Source of the DNA: Wenyingzhuangia aestuarii
GTDB taxonomy: Bacteria; Bacteroidota; Bacteroidia; Flavobacteriales; Flavobacteriaceae
Assembly: GCF_011927765.1 (NCBI RefSeq)
Contig: NZ_JAATJG010000001.1
Location: 344,792 to 408,791, forward strand
Reading direction: 5' to 3'
Length of the DNA: 64,000 bases
The notes beneath the pieces were generated by a model, which saw only the letters and a list, made by a program, of their open reading frames with translations, had not been told where the DNA came from and did not search any database. Made by a program: the position numbers and the translations under genes. The stretch's first letter is position 1. Every line of letters starts with the position of its first letter. Positions 46,900-55,054 of the stretch are shown here, one piece after another.

Positions 46900-47619
46900 T
46901 TAATCACAAGTAGTACTTTCAGTTAGATTTTTTGAATTTTCTTGAGCATCTGTATCCGATATACCACTAGAAAGAACAATTTTATCTAGTTGAAATAGAG
47001 ATGATCTTGCACAAATTTTTAAGATATATTCTCCAGCTTCTGGAAATTCAACTCTCATCCATGAGCTAGATTTTTTGGGTTCATGAAGATCCAGAGCTCC
47101 TCCGTAAGCAAATTCACCATCTTTACCGCTTCTACTTACAAATTTTTCGTAGTGTTCTAAAACATAAGGACTTCCGTCTATATAGGCTCTACCTAGGTTT
47201 CCAGGGAAATAAATCCATACATCGTTCGCTAAATCGCCTGTAGCTTCTTCTTCGGGTTGTCTCATATACCATCTCACAAGATAATTTCCTTGAGCACTAA
47301 CTTTAAATTTAACACTAATTTCGTTATTTAAATTTTGGGTGTTGTAACTATTGGCTCCTATATATTGTATGTATTTTCCTCCCGAAGCTTTTTCGTCTGA
47401 TGCAACTTTCCATTGTCCTTTTAAATTAAAACTTTCTCCTTCTATAATTAACAAACCATCTTTATGGGTAATAAAACATGCTGTAGGTGTTTCTTCTTCA
47501 TTTGGTGTCTCCTCTTCTGCAGGTGTTTCGGTAGGAGGTATAAAAGTGTCTTCTTCATCTTTGTTACAAGATGTGAATAGTGCAAAGAATAAGAATGGTA
47601 GTAAAAGAAGTTTTTTCAT
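46900..47619 (-). CDS. lipoprotein with CBM6-like carbohydrate-binding fold
   Basis: Protein of 239 aa. The lipobox is LFTSC with Cys18, followed by NKDEED, a charged start that fits surface-exposed Bacteroidota lipoproteins. A Pro/Glu/Thr-rich linker (about 26-46) leads to a beta-sandwich starting LLIIEGESFNL, similar to the IEAE start of CBM6-like domains, and ending with FQLDKIVLS. Aromatic residues WYMRQP and WIYFPG could line a sugar site. It probably holds carbohydrate at the cell surface. It is the first gene of the three-gene run and divergent from the TPR regulator. Confidence 0.75.
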   Translation of the reverse strand: MKKLLLLPFLFFALFTSCNKDEEDTFIPPTETPAEEETPNEEETPTACFITHKDGLLIIEGESFNLKGQWKVASDEKASGGKYIQYIGANSYNTQNLNNEISVKFKVSAQGNYLVRWYMRQPEEEATGDLANDVWIYFPGNLGRAYIDGSPYVLEHYEKFVSRSGKDGEFAYGGALDLHEPKKSSSWMRVEFPEAGEYILKICARSSLFQLDKIVLSSGISDTDAQENSKNLTESTTCD

Positions 47620-47846
47620 AATTGTTCAGTAAAAATTAAGTTAGAATTTTGTGCCTGTACCTATCTTTTGGAATCTGTAGTTTTCAAAGGCTTTTGTAAC
47701 AGGATTTTCATCTCTTCAAAAATAGATGATGAATTCAGAAAATAGGTTGTTTTTAACTTTACAATAACTTTACAAATAGCTCCTTATGCACTGTGTTTGC
47801 TTGTCAATCACCTTATCAATCCATAAAAATGACTAAATTGCCTATT

Positions 47847-49415
47847 ATGAAAAGATATCTATTTTTTGTTGCGGTTTTAATATTGTTTACCTCTAAAGTT
47901 TCGGGAAACAATAAAAATAAACGAATTAAAGTTTCTAATATAGAAAGTGATTTTTTGCTAAAAAAACTTCAAGAAAAATCACCAACATCTAGTTTTGATA
48001 CCATTGTTTTGATAGAGAAATATATCAAACAAGCGGATGTAAATAAAAACAAAGGATTGTATACGTTGGCATATGGAGATTTGTGGAAAGCTTTATCATT
48101 GGCAGATTCATATGGAGAAATGGAGCAATTGATAACAATTCATAGTGAACTAGGAGGGTTGTATGGGATTTATGGGAAACATAAAAAGGCCATTGAGCAT
48201 AAGTTATTAGCCTTGCAACATGTAAAAAAACAATTTAAGGATAGTAATAAAGACAAAATACTTTTAAGAAAGGCTTATTACAACTTGGCTGTGCAACATA
48301 GAAGATTTGGAGATTATGAGAAAAGTTTACAATACTTAGATTCTTGCGTGTACATATTTAAAGAAAAATTTAAATCTAAAGAGAATCCGTATGTTTTGGC
48401 GGAAAGAGGAAAAGTGTTTCTCTTGCAACAAAAAACAGAAGCTGCGGAACCTTTGTTGCTAAGGGCAGAACATCTTTTGAAAAAGGAAGACAGACATTAT
48501 TTAGTAATTATTTATTCCTTTTTAGGTGATTTATACACACAGAAATCAGAATTTAATAAAGCGCGAGAGTATTATAAAAAGAGTTTAAATAAATTGGAAA
48601 ATTTTAATGCTCATACAGATATAAAGTCTGATGTTTTAAAAAAAATAGCACTTACGTATCAATACCATCAAAAATTAGATACAGCATATTACTATCTTCA
48701 TAAATCTACTAAAATAGCGGATAGTTTGTTTAGTATGCGAAATCAAAACAATAGTCAGTTGTTTGAAATCAAAAATGAGTATGAGGAAAATTTATTAAAA
48801 AAAGATCAACAAATTTTTTACCAAAATCATTTGATAGAAAAAAAGAAAAGAATACAAGCACAATTGATTTTTGTGATTGTATTTATTTTGTTTTTGGTAA
48901 TTGGATTTGTGATTTTGGTGTATTATAGAACTAAAGTTAGAAAGCTAGAGGTAGAGCAAGAGAAAAATGAAATTAAAATTAAACACGATCAGGAAAAGCT
49001 AAATGTTGTTTTAGAGACAAAGAGTAAAGAGCTTACGGTGTCTGCTTTGCAATTGATAGAAAAAGATAAAAACATAGATAAGCTATTGAGCTTGTTAAAG
49101 GATAGTAGTCCTGAGTCTTACAGAACAATAAAAAAAGAAGTTGTAAGAGGAAATAAAGATTTATGGGAAAGTTTTAATTTACGTTTTACAGAGGTGAATA
49201 TAGGGTTTTACAAAAGGTTAAAAGAAAAGCATAGTAACTTATCGCCTACAGAGCAAAAGCACTGTGCGCTTATAAAATTAAAGTTTGATAGTAAAGAAAT
49301 GGCTAGATTGTTAAATATTTCAGTAAACAGTGTGCATATTTCTAGACACAGAATAAGAAAAAAAATGGAACTGCAAAGAGATGATGATTTAAGCAATTAC
49401 ATAGCTAGTATTTAG
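47847..49415 (+). CDS. TPR-containing membrane regulator with LuxR-type HTH
   Basis: Protein of 522 aa. A signal or anchor segment (residues 2-20) is followed by TPR-like helices (about 50-300, for example AYYNLAVQHRRFGDYEKSLQYLDS), a membrane segment near 335-358 (LIFVIVFILFLVIGFVILVYY), a coiled coil, and a C-terminal helix-turn-helix of the LuxR/GerE type (LSPTEQKHCALIKL, ARLLNISVNSVHISRHRIRKK). This domain order is common in Bacteroidota one-protein regulators. I start at ATG 47847; ATG 47829 adds six residues. Divergent from the lipoprotein gene, it is a likely local regulator of the polysaccharide-like genes. Confidence 0.85.
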   Translation: MKRYLFFVAVLILFTSKVSGNNKNKRIKVSNIESDFLLKKLQEKSPTSSFDTIVLIEKYIKQADVNKNKGLYTLAYGDLWKALSLADSYGEMEQLITIHSELGGLYGIYGKHKKAIEHKLLALQHVKKQFKDSNKDKILLRKAYYNLAVQHRRFGDYEKSLQYLDSCVYIFKEKFKSKENPYVLAERGKVFLLQQKTEAAEPLLLRAEHLLKKEDRHYLVIIYSFLGDLYTQKSEFNKAREYYKKSLNKLENFNAHTDIKSDVLKKIALTYQYHQKLDTAYYYLHKSTKIADSLFSMRNQNNSQLFEIKNEYEENLLKKDQQIFYQNHLIEKKKRIQAQLIFVIVFILFLVIGFVILVYYRTKVRKLEVEQEKNEIKIKHDQEKLNVVLETKSKELTVSALQLIEKDKNIDKLLSLLKDSSPESYRTIKKEVVRGNKDLWESFNLRFTEVNIGFYKRLKEKHSNLSPTEQKHCALIKLKFDSKEMARLLNISVNSVHISRHRIRKKMELQRDDDLSNYIASI

Positions 49416-49432
49416 TAGCTTAGCATAGAAAT

Positions 49433-49464
49433 AAAAAAGCCCAAGCAACTTGCTTGGGCTTTTT
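49433..49464. terminator. bidirectional terminator
   Basis: AAAAAAGCCCAAGCA and TGCTTGGGCTTTTT form a stem with a short loop between the regulator gene and the convergent NAD(P)-binding gene. Confidence 0.88.
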
Positions 49465-49468
49465 GGGT

Positions 49469-50113
49469 TTATAAAGGTAAATTTTGAATTGCTTTCTGAA
49501 TTGGAGTAGCCCCACTGTGCATGGTAATTACTTTTTTGTAGGCTGTTTTTTGATTTAAAACTTCAACTAAGGTACTAGCAACATCTTCTATAGGATTTTC
49601 TCCGGGGTGCTGAATGTTAACTTCAATCTTTCCGGTTCCTTTAGATTCGGTTAAGGCACTGGGTTGTAATAGGGTGTAGTTTAGCTTAGTATTTCTAACT
49701 AACCATTCATCGGCATAGTGTTTGGCTATGTAATAATCTTTTAATTCGTTAAAACCTTCTTCTTTCCATTTTTGTGTTTCTAAAGAAAATACAGAACTTA
49801 ACATAATGTATTGTTTTACTTTTTTATGCTCAGCAATTTTCATAGTTTTTACAGCTCCGTGTAAATCTAAAGCAAGTAAGTTTTTAGCCCTAGAGCCCGC
49901 TACAAAATAAAAGGCATCAATACCGTTGGGAATAGTAGCCTCCATATCTTCTAATTCTCCTAATAAATCAAGAGAAATCTGAGTGTAGTTTTCGTTTTCA
50001 AAAAGAACTTCATCTTGTCGGGTAGTTCCTATAACTTCGTGCTTGTTGTCTAATAATTTTTGAGTTAAAATTTTTCCAACTCTTCCGCTTGCTCCTATAA
50101 CTAAAATTTTCAT
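49469..50113 (-). CDS. NAD(P)-binding atypical SDR protein
   Basis: Rossmann-fold protein of 214 aa with the dinucleotide motif GASGRVGK (residues 7-14), YFVAGSRAKNLLALDLHGAVK and a YIMLSSVFS core strand, and YYIAKHYADEWL where a Tyr-x-x-x-Lys-like site would be. It belongs to the atypical SDR group (NmrA or YwnB-like), which often lacks full catalytic residues. The substrate is unknown. It is divergent from the AraC regulator and separated from it by 200 bp, and may be under its control. Confidence 0.82.
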   Translation of the reverse strand: MKILVIGASGRVGKILTQKLLDNKHEVIGTTRQDEVLFENENYTQISLDLLGELEDMEATIPNGIDAFYFVAGSRAKNLLALDLHGAVKTMKIAEHKKVKQYIMLSSVFSLETQKWKEEGFNELKDYYIAKHYADEWLVRNTKLNYTLLQPSALTESKGTGKIEVNIQHPGENPIEDVASTLVEVLNQKTAYKKVITMHSGATPIQKAIQNLPL

Positions 50114-50313
50114 AAATGTGTTTTTGGTGATACAATATAAAGTTCTGTTCTAATGCCTAAAACAGTAATCTTTGTAGTGGTAATAAATGCAAAAAGGATA
50201 CCGTAGCTCATTTTTTGTTGTTGATGCTAATCAAGTTAACAAGCTAAATTGGTGGCTTAAAATGTTAATTTTTCTATTTTGCAACGACCAAGCAAGAACT
50301 TAAAAAAACAATA

Positions 50314-51153
50314 ATGGCTATTCAAGATATTAATACATACAGTTACAAAGATATTTTTTCGTTAAGTAGTGTGAATTTTGAAAATGCCTGTGTGTTTAAC
50401 AAACCCGAACAGGTAAATACCTATAGTATTTATTGGATAAAAGAGGGGAGTGGTTTTTATAATATTGACTTTAAAAAATATCATTTTGAAAATAACGTAT
50501 TGTTCTTTTTATCGCCAGGACAATTTTTTTCGGTAGCCTCAGAAAGTGTAAAAGAAGCTTATAAAATTAGTTTTGTAAAAGATTTTTACTGTATTCAAAC
50601 CCATGACAAAGCAGTGGCTTGTAACGGGGTGTTGTTTAACAATGTATACGAGACTCCTTATGTAAAGCCTTGTGAAAAAGATACGTTAAAATTGAGTTTT
50701 ATTTTAGAGAGTTTGGAAGAAGAGTTTCAGAAGAACGAAGTGGCTCAATACGATATGTTACAGGCTTATTTAAAACAGTTTATTATTTTGTCGGTAAGAA
50801 TTCAGAAAGGATTAGCTCCTACCAAAACGGATGTAGAAACAAAGTTGTTTAAAGACTTTAGCTTACTAGTAGAGCAGAATTTTAAAAGCATGCATGCTGT
50901 GTCAGAATATGCAGAACGATTGGCCTTATCTCCTAAATCGTTAACAAAAAATTTTCAGAGAGTAGGAGCAGAATCACCTAGTGATTTTATCAAAAACAGA
51001 ATTCTACTAGAAGCCAAACGTCAGTTAATTTATACGGATGTACCTGTTAAAGAAATTGCTTATGATTTAGGTTATAATGATGCTGCTTATTTTACACGAT
51101 TTTTTACCAAGGCAGAAAACAAATCGCCCTTACAGTTTAGAAAAGAATATTAA
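50314..51153 (+). CDS. AraC family transcriptional regulator
   Basis: Protein of 279 aa with an N-terminal cupin-like sensing domain (residues 15-150, VNTYSIYWIKEGSGFYNID) and a C-terminal pair of helix-turn-helix motifs (about 180-279): YAERLALSPKSLTKNFQRVG, then VKEIAYDLGYNDAAYFTRFF and KSPLQFRKEY. The ligand is unknown. Nearby genes for an NAD(P)-binding protein, a BASS transporter, an AhpD-like protein and a cupredoxin-like protein are likely targets, since two of them share an upstream block with 21-bp direct repeats, a common AraC target layout. Confidence 0.9.
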   Translation: MAIQDINTYSYKDIFSLSSVNFENACVFNKPEQVNTYSIYWIKEGSGFYNIDFKKYHFENNVLFFLSPGQFFSVASESVKEAYKISFVKDFYCIQTHDKAVACNGVLFNNVYETPYVKPCEKDTLKLSFILESLEEEFQKNEVAQYDMLQAYLKQFIILSVRIQKGLAPTKTDVETKLFKDFSLLVEQNFKSMHAVSEYAERLALSPKSLTKNFQRVGAESPSDFIKNRILLEAKRQLIYTDVPVKEIAYDLGYNDAAYFTRFFTKAENKSPLQFRKEY

Positions 51154-51166
51154 TAAGTAAAGCAGC

Positions 51167-52042
51167 TTATGAAGAAATAGCTACTTTGTTCTTTTTACCC
51201 AAATACCACATTAATAGACCTCCTGTAAGATACATCCATATAGAATAGGCAGCAGTAGGAATGGCCATTTCTACACTATCTAAAATGGTGGTGGCAATTA
51301 CAAATCCTAAGGTAGCGTTCTGAATTCCTCCATCTACTCCAATAGAAATAGCATTTTTAACTCCTAGTTTAAAAATTTTAGCGAGTAAAAAACCAGATCC
51401 AATAATACCAATATTTAAAAGAAGAGTTACAAACCCTACTCTTTTTAAGGCATTTCCTACTTGGCTAAAATTAGTAGCAATAATTCCAATAAATATTAAA
51501 ATAAAAATAATGGTAGAAGCAATTTTCATAGGTTTTAGCATTCTAAGAGCAAAGTTTGTTTGGTAAGAGCGTATTGTCATTCCTATAGAAATGGGAATCA
51601 CGGTAATCATCATAATCTGGATCATAGTATCTAAAACCGGAAGCTCTAGAACAGCTTCTGTATATGTGCCAAAATAAGACAGAGCGTAAGCTGTAATAAA
51701 CTGAGTTGTAAAAATACTTGAAAAACTAGCAACAGCAGTTAATGTAACTGACAAGGCAATATTTCCGTTGCAAATTTGGGTGATGATATTGCTAGTAGGA
51801 CCTCCGGGGCAAGATGCCAAAATAATAAGTCCTACAGCCATAGTTGTGTCTAAATGGAAAGCAATTGCCAAGGTAAAAGCAATAAGAGGTAAAATAACAA
51901 CTTGGTTAAAAAGTCCAATAACAACAGATTTGGGTTGTCTAAAAACTCGAGTAAAATCGTGAATAGTTAAAGACATTCCCATTCCTAACATAATAATAGC
52001 AAGAGATAAGGGTAATAATACTTTAAGTAATAAGTCGGTCAT
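51167..52042 (-). CDS. BASS family (bile acid:Na+ symporter-like) transporter
   Basis: Inner-membrane protein of 291 aa with nine or ten membrane segments. The conserved GLIILASCPGGPTSN (about residues 72-86) and the second substrate-site stretch GVDGGIQNATLGFVIA (near 233-248) identify the BASS family. Members carry organic anions with sodium; the substrate cannot be told. It is convergent with the AraC gene and divergent from the AhpD-like gene, sharing the region that holds the first 57-bp block. Confidence 0.9.
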   Translation of the reverse strand: MTDLLLKVLLPLSLAIIMLGMGMSLTIHDFTRVFRQPKSVVIGLFNQVVILPLIAFTLAIAFHLDTTMAVGLIILASCPGGPTSNIITQICNGNIALSVTLTAVASFSSIFTTQFITAYALSYFGTYTEAVLELPVLDTMIQIMMITVIPISIGMTIRSYQTNFALRMLKPMKIASTIIFILIFIGIIATNFSQVGNALKRVGFVTLLLNIGIIGSGFLLAKIFKLGVKNAISIGVDGGIQNATLGFVIATTILDSVEMAIPTAAYSIWMYLTGGLLMWYLGKKNKVAISS

Positions 52043-52079
52043 ACTAGTAAATACGTTAGGGGTATAGTTTTTATCATAA

Positions 52080-52110
52080 CAAACATAAGTTTTTAGAGGA
52101 TGAATAGCAA
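52080..52110 (-). promoter_or_regulatory. promoter of the BASS transporter gene
   Basis: On the minus strand TTG (52110-52108), a 20-bp spacer and TATGTTTG (52087-52080) match the Bacteroidetes consensus. It abuts the AraC-type block at 52111-52167, so one site could act on both directions. Confidence 0.65.
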
Positions 52111-52167
52111 TCCAAGTACTAGGAACTTTTGTCCATTTTTAAAGGCTTGTGTGGGTTGCATCTTTGT
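52111..52167 (+). promoter_or_regulatory. AraC-type operator/promoter block, copy 1
   Basis: This 57-nt block recurs at 52779-52835 with the same spacing throughout: TCCAA, two variable bases, ACTAGGAACTTTTGTCCATT plus TTTAAA, ten variable bases, then GGTTGCATCTTTGT. TCCA recurs 21 bp apart inside the block, as in AraC half-site pairs. CATCTTTG at the end resembles a -7 element, but no TTG is correctly spaced, which suggests activator dependence. Confidence 0.75.
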
Positions 52168-52214
52168 AGTGTCCATAAGGCAAAACAAAAAACAACAATT
52201 ATAATATAGAAACT

Positions 52215-52763
52215 ATGAGTACAAAAATTAAAACACTAAATCCGGCAACAGCAACGGGAGAGGCAAAAGAATTATTTACAGCAGTAGAAAACAAATTAGG
52301 TTTTATACCCAACTTAATTAAAGTATTTGGAAATTCTCCAGCAACGCTAAAAAGTTATTTGTCTTTGGGAGAGTTAACAGCTAGCGGAAACTTTACCAAC
52401 AAATTTAGAGAACAATTGGCTTTGGCAGTGGCAGAAGAAAATTCTTGTAACTATTGTTTATCTGCACATACCGCAATAGGAAAGTTAAACGGGTTGAATG
52501 AAACACAAATTATAGCAAGTCGTAAAGGAGAAGCAACTGATGCAAAACAACAAGCAGGGTTAAAATTTGCACAAGAAGTAACGGCTAAAAGAGGTTTGGT
52601 TTCTGCAGAGTCTTTACAAGCAGTAAAAGATGCAGGTTATACAGATGAAGATATCTTGGAAGTGGTGTTAAACGTAGTGTCAAACACCTTAACAAACTAT
52701 GTCAATCATATTGCAGAAACAGAAATTGATTTTCCAGAAGTAAAAGCAGGAGACTTAGCCTAG
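52215..52763 (+). CDS. AhpD/carboxymuconolactone decarboxylase-like protein
   Basis: Protein of 182 aa of the AhpD-like family. The redox site is Cys78-x-x-Cys81 with His85 in NSCNYCLSAHT, inside the CMD domain. The N-terminal part (TATGEAKELFTAVENKLGFIPNL) is typical of the peroxidase-related group. It may reduce peroxides or act in an oxidative reaction. An AraC-type block lies 48 bp upstream of the start, and the next gene has the same block. Confidence 0.9.
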   Translation: MSTKIKTLNPATATGEAKELFTAVENKLGFIPNLIKVFGNSPATLKSYLSLGELTASGNFTNKFREQLALAVAEENSCNYCLSAHTAIGKLNGLNETQIIASRKGEATDAKQQAGLKFAQEVTAKRGLVSAESLQAVKDAGYTDEDILEVVLNVVSNTLTNYVNHIAETEIDFPEVKAGDLA

Positions 52764-52778
52764 TTAAAAAATAAAGAG

Positions 52779-52835
52779 TCCAACCACTAGGAACTTTTGT
52801 CCATTTTTAAACGAAAGTATTGGTTGCATCTTTGT
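52779..52835 (+). promoter_or_regulatory. AraC-type operator/promoter block, copy 2
   Basis: Second copy of the 57-nt block of 52111-52167. The match is exact outside the two-base and ten-base variable parts. It lies 39 bp upstream of the cupredoxin-like gene and shows that this gene has its own promoter. Confidence 0.75.
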
Positions 52836-52874
52836 CAAAGAATTAAAACAATAAATCATTAAAATAAGTAGAAC

Positions 52875-53243
52875 ATGAAAAATTTAGTATTAGGATTAAT
52901 AATTGCAGTAGGGTCTTTATTTACAGCAAACGCACAAAGTAAAGCAGTAAAAACAGTAGCTTTAGAGCAGACCAAAGGAGAGTTTACTCAAAAAGCCATT
53001 ACCTTATCAGAAGGAACTTATGTGTTTGAAATTGCAAACCACGAAGTAGGAAAAGATGTTGGTTTTGTATTGGCTCCTAAAGGAAAAACAGATCAAGCAA
53101 ATCACATCAAAAATGCGTATGTTACATCTTTGGTAAAAAACAATACCACAGGACATTCTAAAGAAGTAAAATTAGAAAAAGGAGAATATGTGTATTTCTG
53201 TCCTTTAAATCCAACTCCGCAATATACACTGGTAGTTAAATAA
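52875..53243 (+). CDS. secreted cupredoxin-like protein
   Basis: Protein of 122 aa with a signal peptide ending at TANAQ (residue 21). The fold signs are beta strands with FEIANHEVGKDVGFVLA (His56) and the C-terminal EYVYFCPLNPTPQYTLVV (Cys109). Classical blue copper proteins have a second His and often a Met after the Cys; neither is seen here, so the copper site may be altered or lost. It shares an upstream block with the AhpD-like gene and is probably induced with it. It could act in periplasmic electron transfer or metal handling. Confidence 0.75.
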   Translation: MKNLVLGLIIAVGSLFTANAQSKAVKTVALEQTKGEFTQKAITLSEGTYVFEIANHEVGKDVGFVLAPKGKTDQANHIKNAYVTSLVKNNTTGHSKEVKLEKGEYVYFCPLNPTPQYTLVVK

Positions 53244-53261
53244 TTTAGTAAGTAAAAAAGT

Positions 53262-53293
53262 AAAAGGGTCACAATTAGTTTTGTGACCCTTTT
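53262..53293. terminator. bidirectional terminator
   Basis: A 13-bp stem AAAAGGGTCACAA / TTGTGACCCTTTT with a 6-nt loop and T runs lies between convergent genes. Confidence 0.88.
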
Positions 53294-53308
53294 TTTAGGT
53301 GTGTGTAA

Positions 53309-54835
53309 TTATTTTCTTTTTAATTCGTAAACATCTTTACGTCTGTCTTTTAGGTTTCTAACACTACCGTGTTGATTCAGTTCTTTTAATAGGCTTAAAT
53401 CTACATCAGCAATTAAAATCATTTCGGTGTTAGGAGTGGCTTCTGCTTTAATACCGTTGCTTGGAAAGGCAAAATCACAAGGTGTAAATACCATAGATTG
53501 CGCGTACTGAATGTCCATGTTCTCTACATTAGGTAAGTTTCCTACACTTCCTGCAATAGCCACATAACATTCGTTTTCTATAGCTCTAGCTTGAGCACAA
53601 TGTCTTACTCTAGAATAGCCGTTTTGGGTATCGGTTAAGAAAGGAACAAATAAAATGTCCATGCCATCATCTGCTAAAATTCTGCTTAGTTCTGGGAACT
53701 CAGAATCGTAACAAATTAAAATTCCAATTTTTCCACAATCGGTATCAAAGGTTTGCAGTTTGTTTCCTCCTTGCATTCCCCATACTTTTTCTTCATCTGG
53801 AGTAACGTGTATTTTTTCGTAACGTTCTATAGAACCATCACGTTTGCATAAGTATCCTACATTGTACAATTTTTCATCTCTAATTTCAGGCATACTCCCT
53901 GTAATGATGTTGATATTGTAAGAAATAGATAATTCAGAAAATTTCTGAACAATTTCTTTAGTGTGTTTGGCCAATTCTCTAATAGCTTGGGCAACCGGTA
54001 AATGGTTGTTACCTGCCATTAAAGGAGCGTTAAAAAATTCAGGAAACAAAGCAAAATCAGAACGATAACCAGAAACAGCATCTACAAAATACTCGGCTTG
54101 TTTCATCATGTCTTTTAAACTATCATAGGGTCTCATTTGCCATTGAATCAATCCTATTCTGACAACTTCTTTGTTTTGTGTGGCAATTTTTTTAGGTTTC
54201 TGATAGTAAATATTATCCCATTCTAATAGCACAGCAAAATCATTAGATCCAGTGTCTCCTTCTAAATAACCTTTGATAATTTTTGAAGGATGAAAATCAT
54301 TAGAAATCTGAAAATTTAAAACAGGGTCGTGAATTTCTTTTAGTTTTACCTTCTCTATATAAGCTTTAGGGCTTAATTTATCTGCATATTTATGATAGTT
54401 TGGAATTCTACCTCCAAAGGCAATTCCCTTTAGGTTTAAATTTTCACACAGTTCTTTTCTATAATCATACAATCTTCTTCCCAAACGCAAACCTCTAAAT
54501 TCAGGTCTAATAAAAACCTCAATACCATATAACATATCACCTTTGTCGGTGTGTGAGTTAAAGGTGTAATCTTCGGTAATTTCACTATAAGTATGGTCGT
54601 CAGAAAAAGTTTCGTAATCCACAATAATAGACAAAGCACAACCTGCTATATGTCCATTTACTTTAATAACAACTTGCCCTTCCTTAAATTTGTGAATCAA
54701 CGTTTTTATATGATGCTCATCCCAATAAGAGTTTTCCAAATCATGATATACCTCTATCATGGCTTGTTTTAATTCTTGATAATCATTAATATCAAGATAT
54801 TTTAATTCAATTGTATCTATTTCTTTAATATCCAT
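53309..54835 (-). CDS. GNAT acetyltransferase fused to carbon-nitrogen hydrolase
   Basis: Two-domain protein of 508 aa. Residues 10-210 form a GNAT domain with the acetyl-CoA loop RGLRLGRR (114-121). Residues 223-508 form a nitrilase-superfamily hydrolase with the triad Glu266 in LFPEFFN, Lys341 in YEKIHVTPDE and Cys375 in ILICYDSEF. This fusion is known in Bacteroidota and other bacteria, but its substrate is unsettled. There is no signal peptide, so it is cytoplasmic. It is divergent from rpoN, with 219 bp between that shows no other feature. Confidence 0.92.
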   Translation of the reverse strand: MDIKEIDTIELKYLDINDYQELKQAMIEVYHDLENSYWDEHHIKTLIHKFKEGQVVIKVNGHIAGCALSIIVDYETFSDDHTYSEITEDYTFNSHTDKGDMLYGIEVFIRPEFRGLRLGRRLYDYRKELCENLNLKGIAFGGRIPNYHKYADKLSPKAYIEKVKLKEIHDPVLNFQISNDFHPSKIIKGYLEGDTGSNDFAVLLEWDNIYYQKPKKIATQNKEVVRIGLIQWQMRPYDSLKDMMKQAEYFVDAVSGYRSDFALFPEFFNAPLMAGNNHLPVAQAIRELAKHTKEIVQKFSELSISYNINIITGSMPEIRDEKLYNVGYLCKRDGSIERYEKIHVTPDEEKVWGMQGGNKLQTFDTDCGKIGILICYDSEFPELSRILADDGMDILFVPFLTDTQNGYSRVRHCAQARAIENECYVAIAGSVGNLPNVENMDIQYAQSMVFTPCDFAFPSNGIKAEATPNTEMILIADVDLSLLKELNQHGSVRNLKDRRKDVYELKRK

Positions 54836-55054
54836 TTGTGTAAATTATAATTCTGTAGCCTTTAGGTAGCTAACTAGAATTTCTGAATTAAATGTAATTA
54901 ATTTTTTGATGATTTTGCGATGAAAAATTAAAATAGATAAATACTTATAGCAAGGTTAAAATAATTCGGCATTAATTTTGATAGGAGGATTGCTTGCTTC
55001 TACCAAATACTTTACTTACCTTAGTTTAATCGGTGAAAAGAACAAACCAACTAG

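Noticed and set aside
54836-55054. Possible small RNA or tRNA between the GNAT-nitrilase gene and rpoN
   Set aside because: No cloverleaf, terminator hairpin or strong promoter was found in this AT-rich gap.
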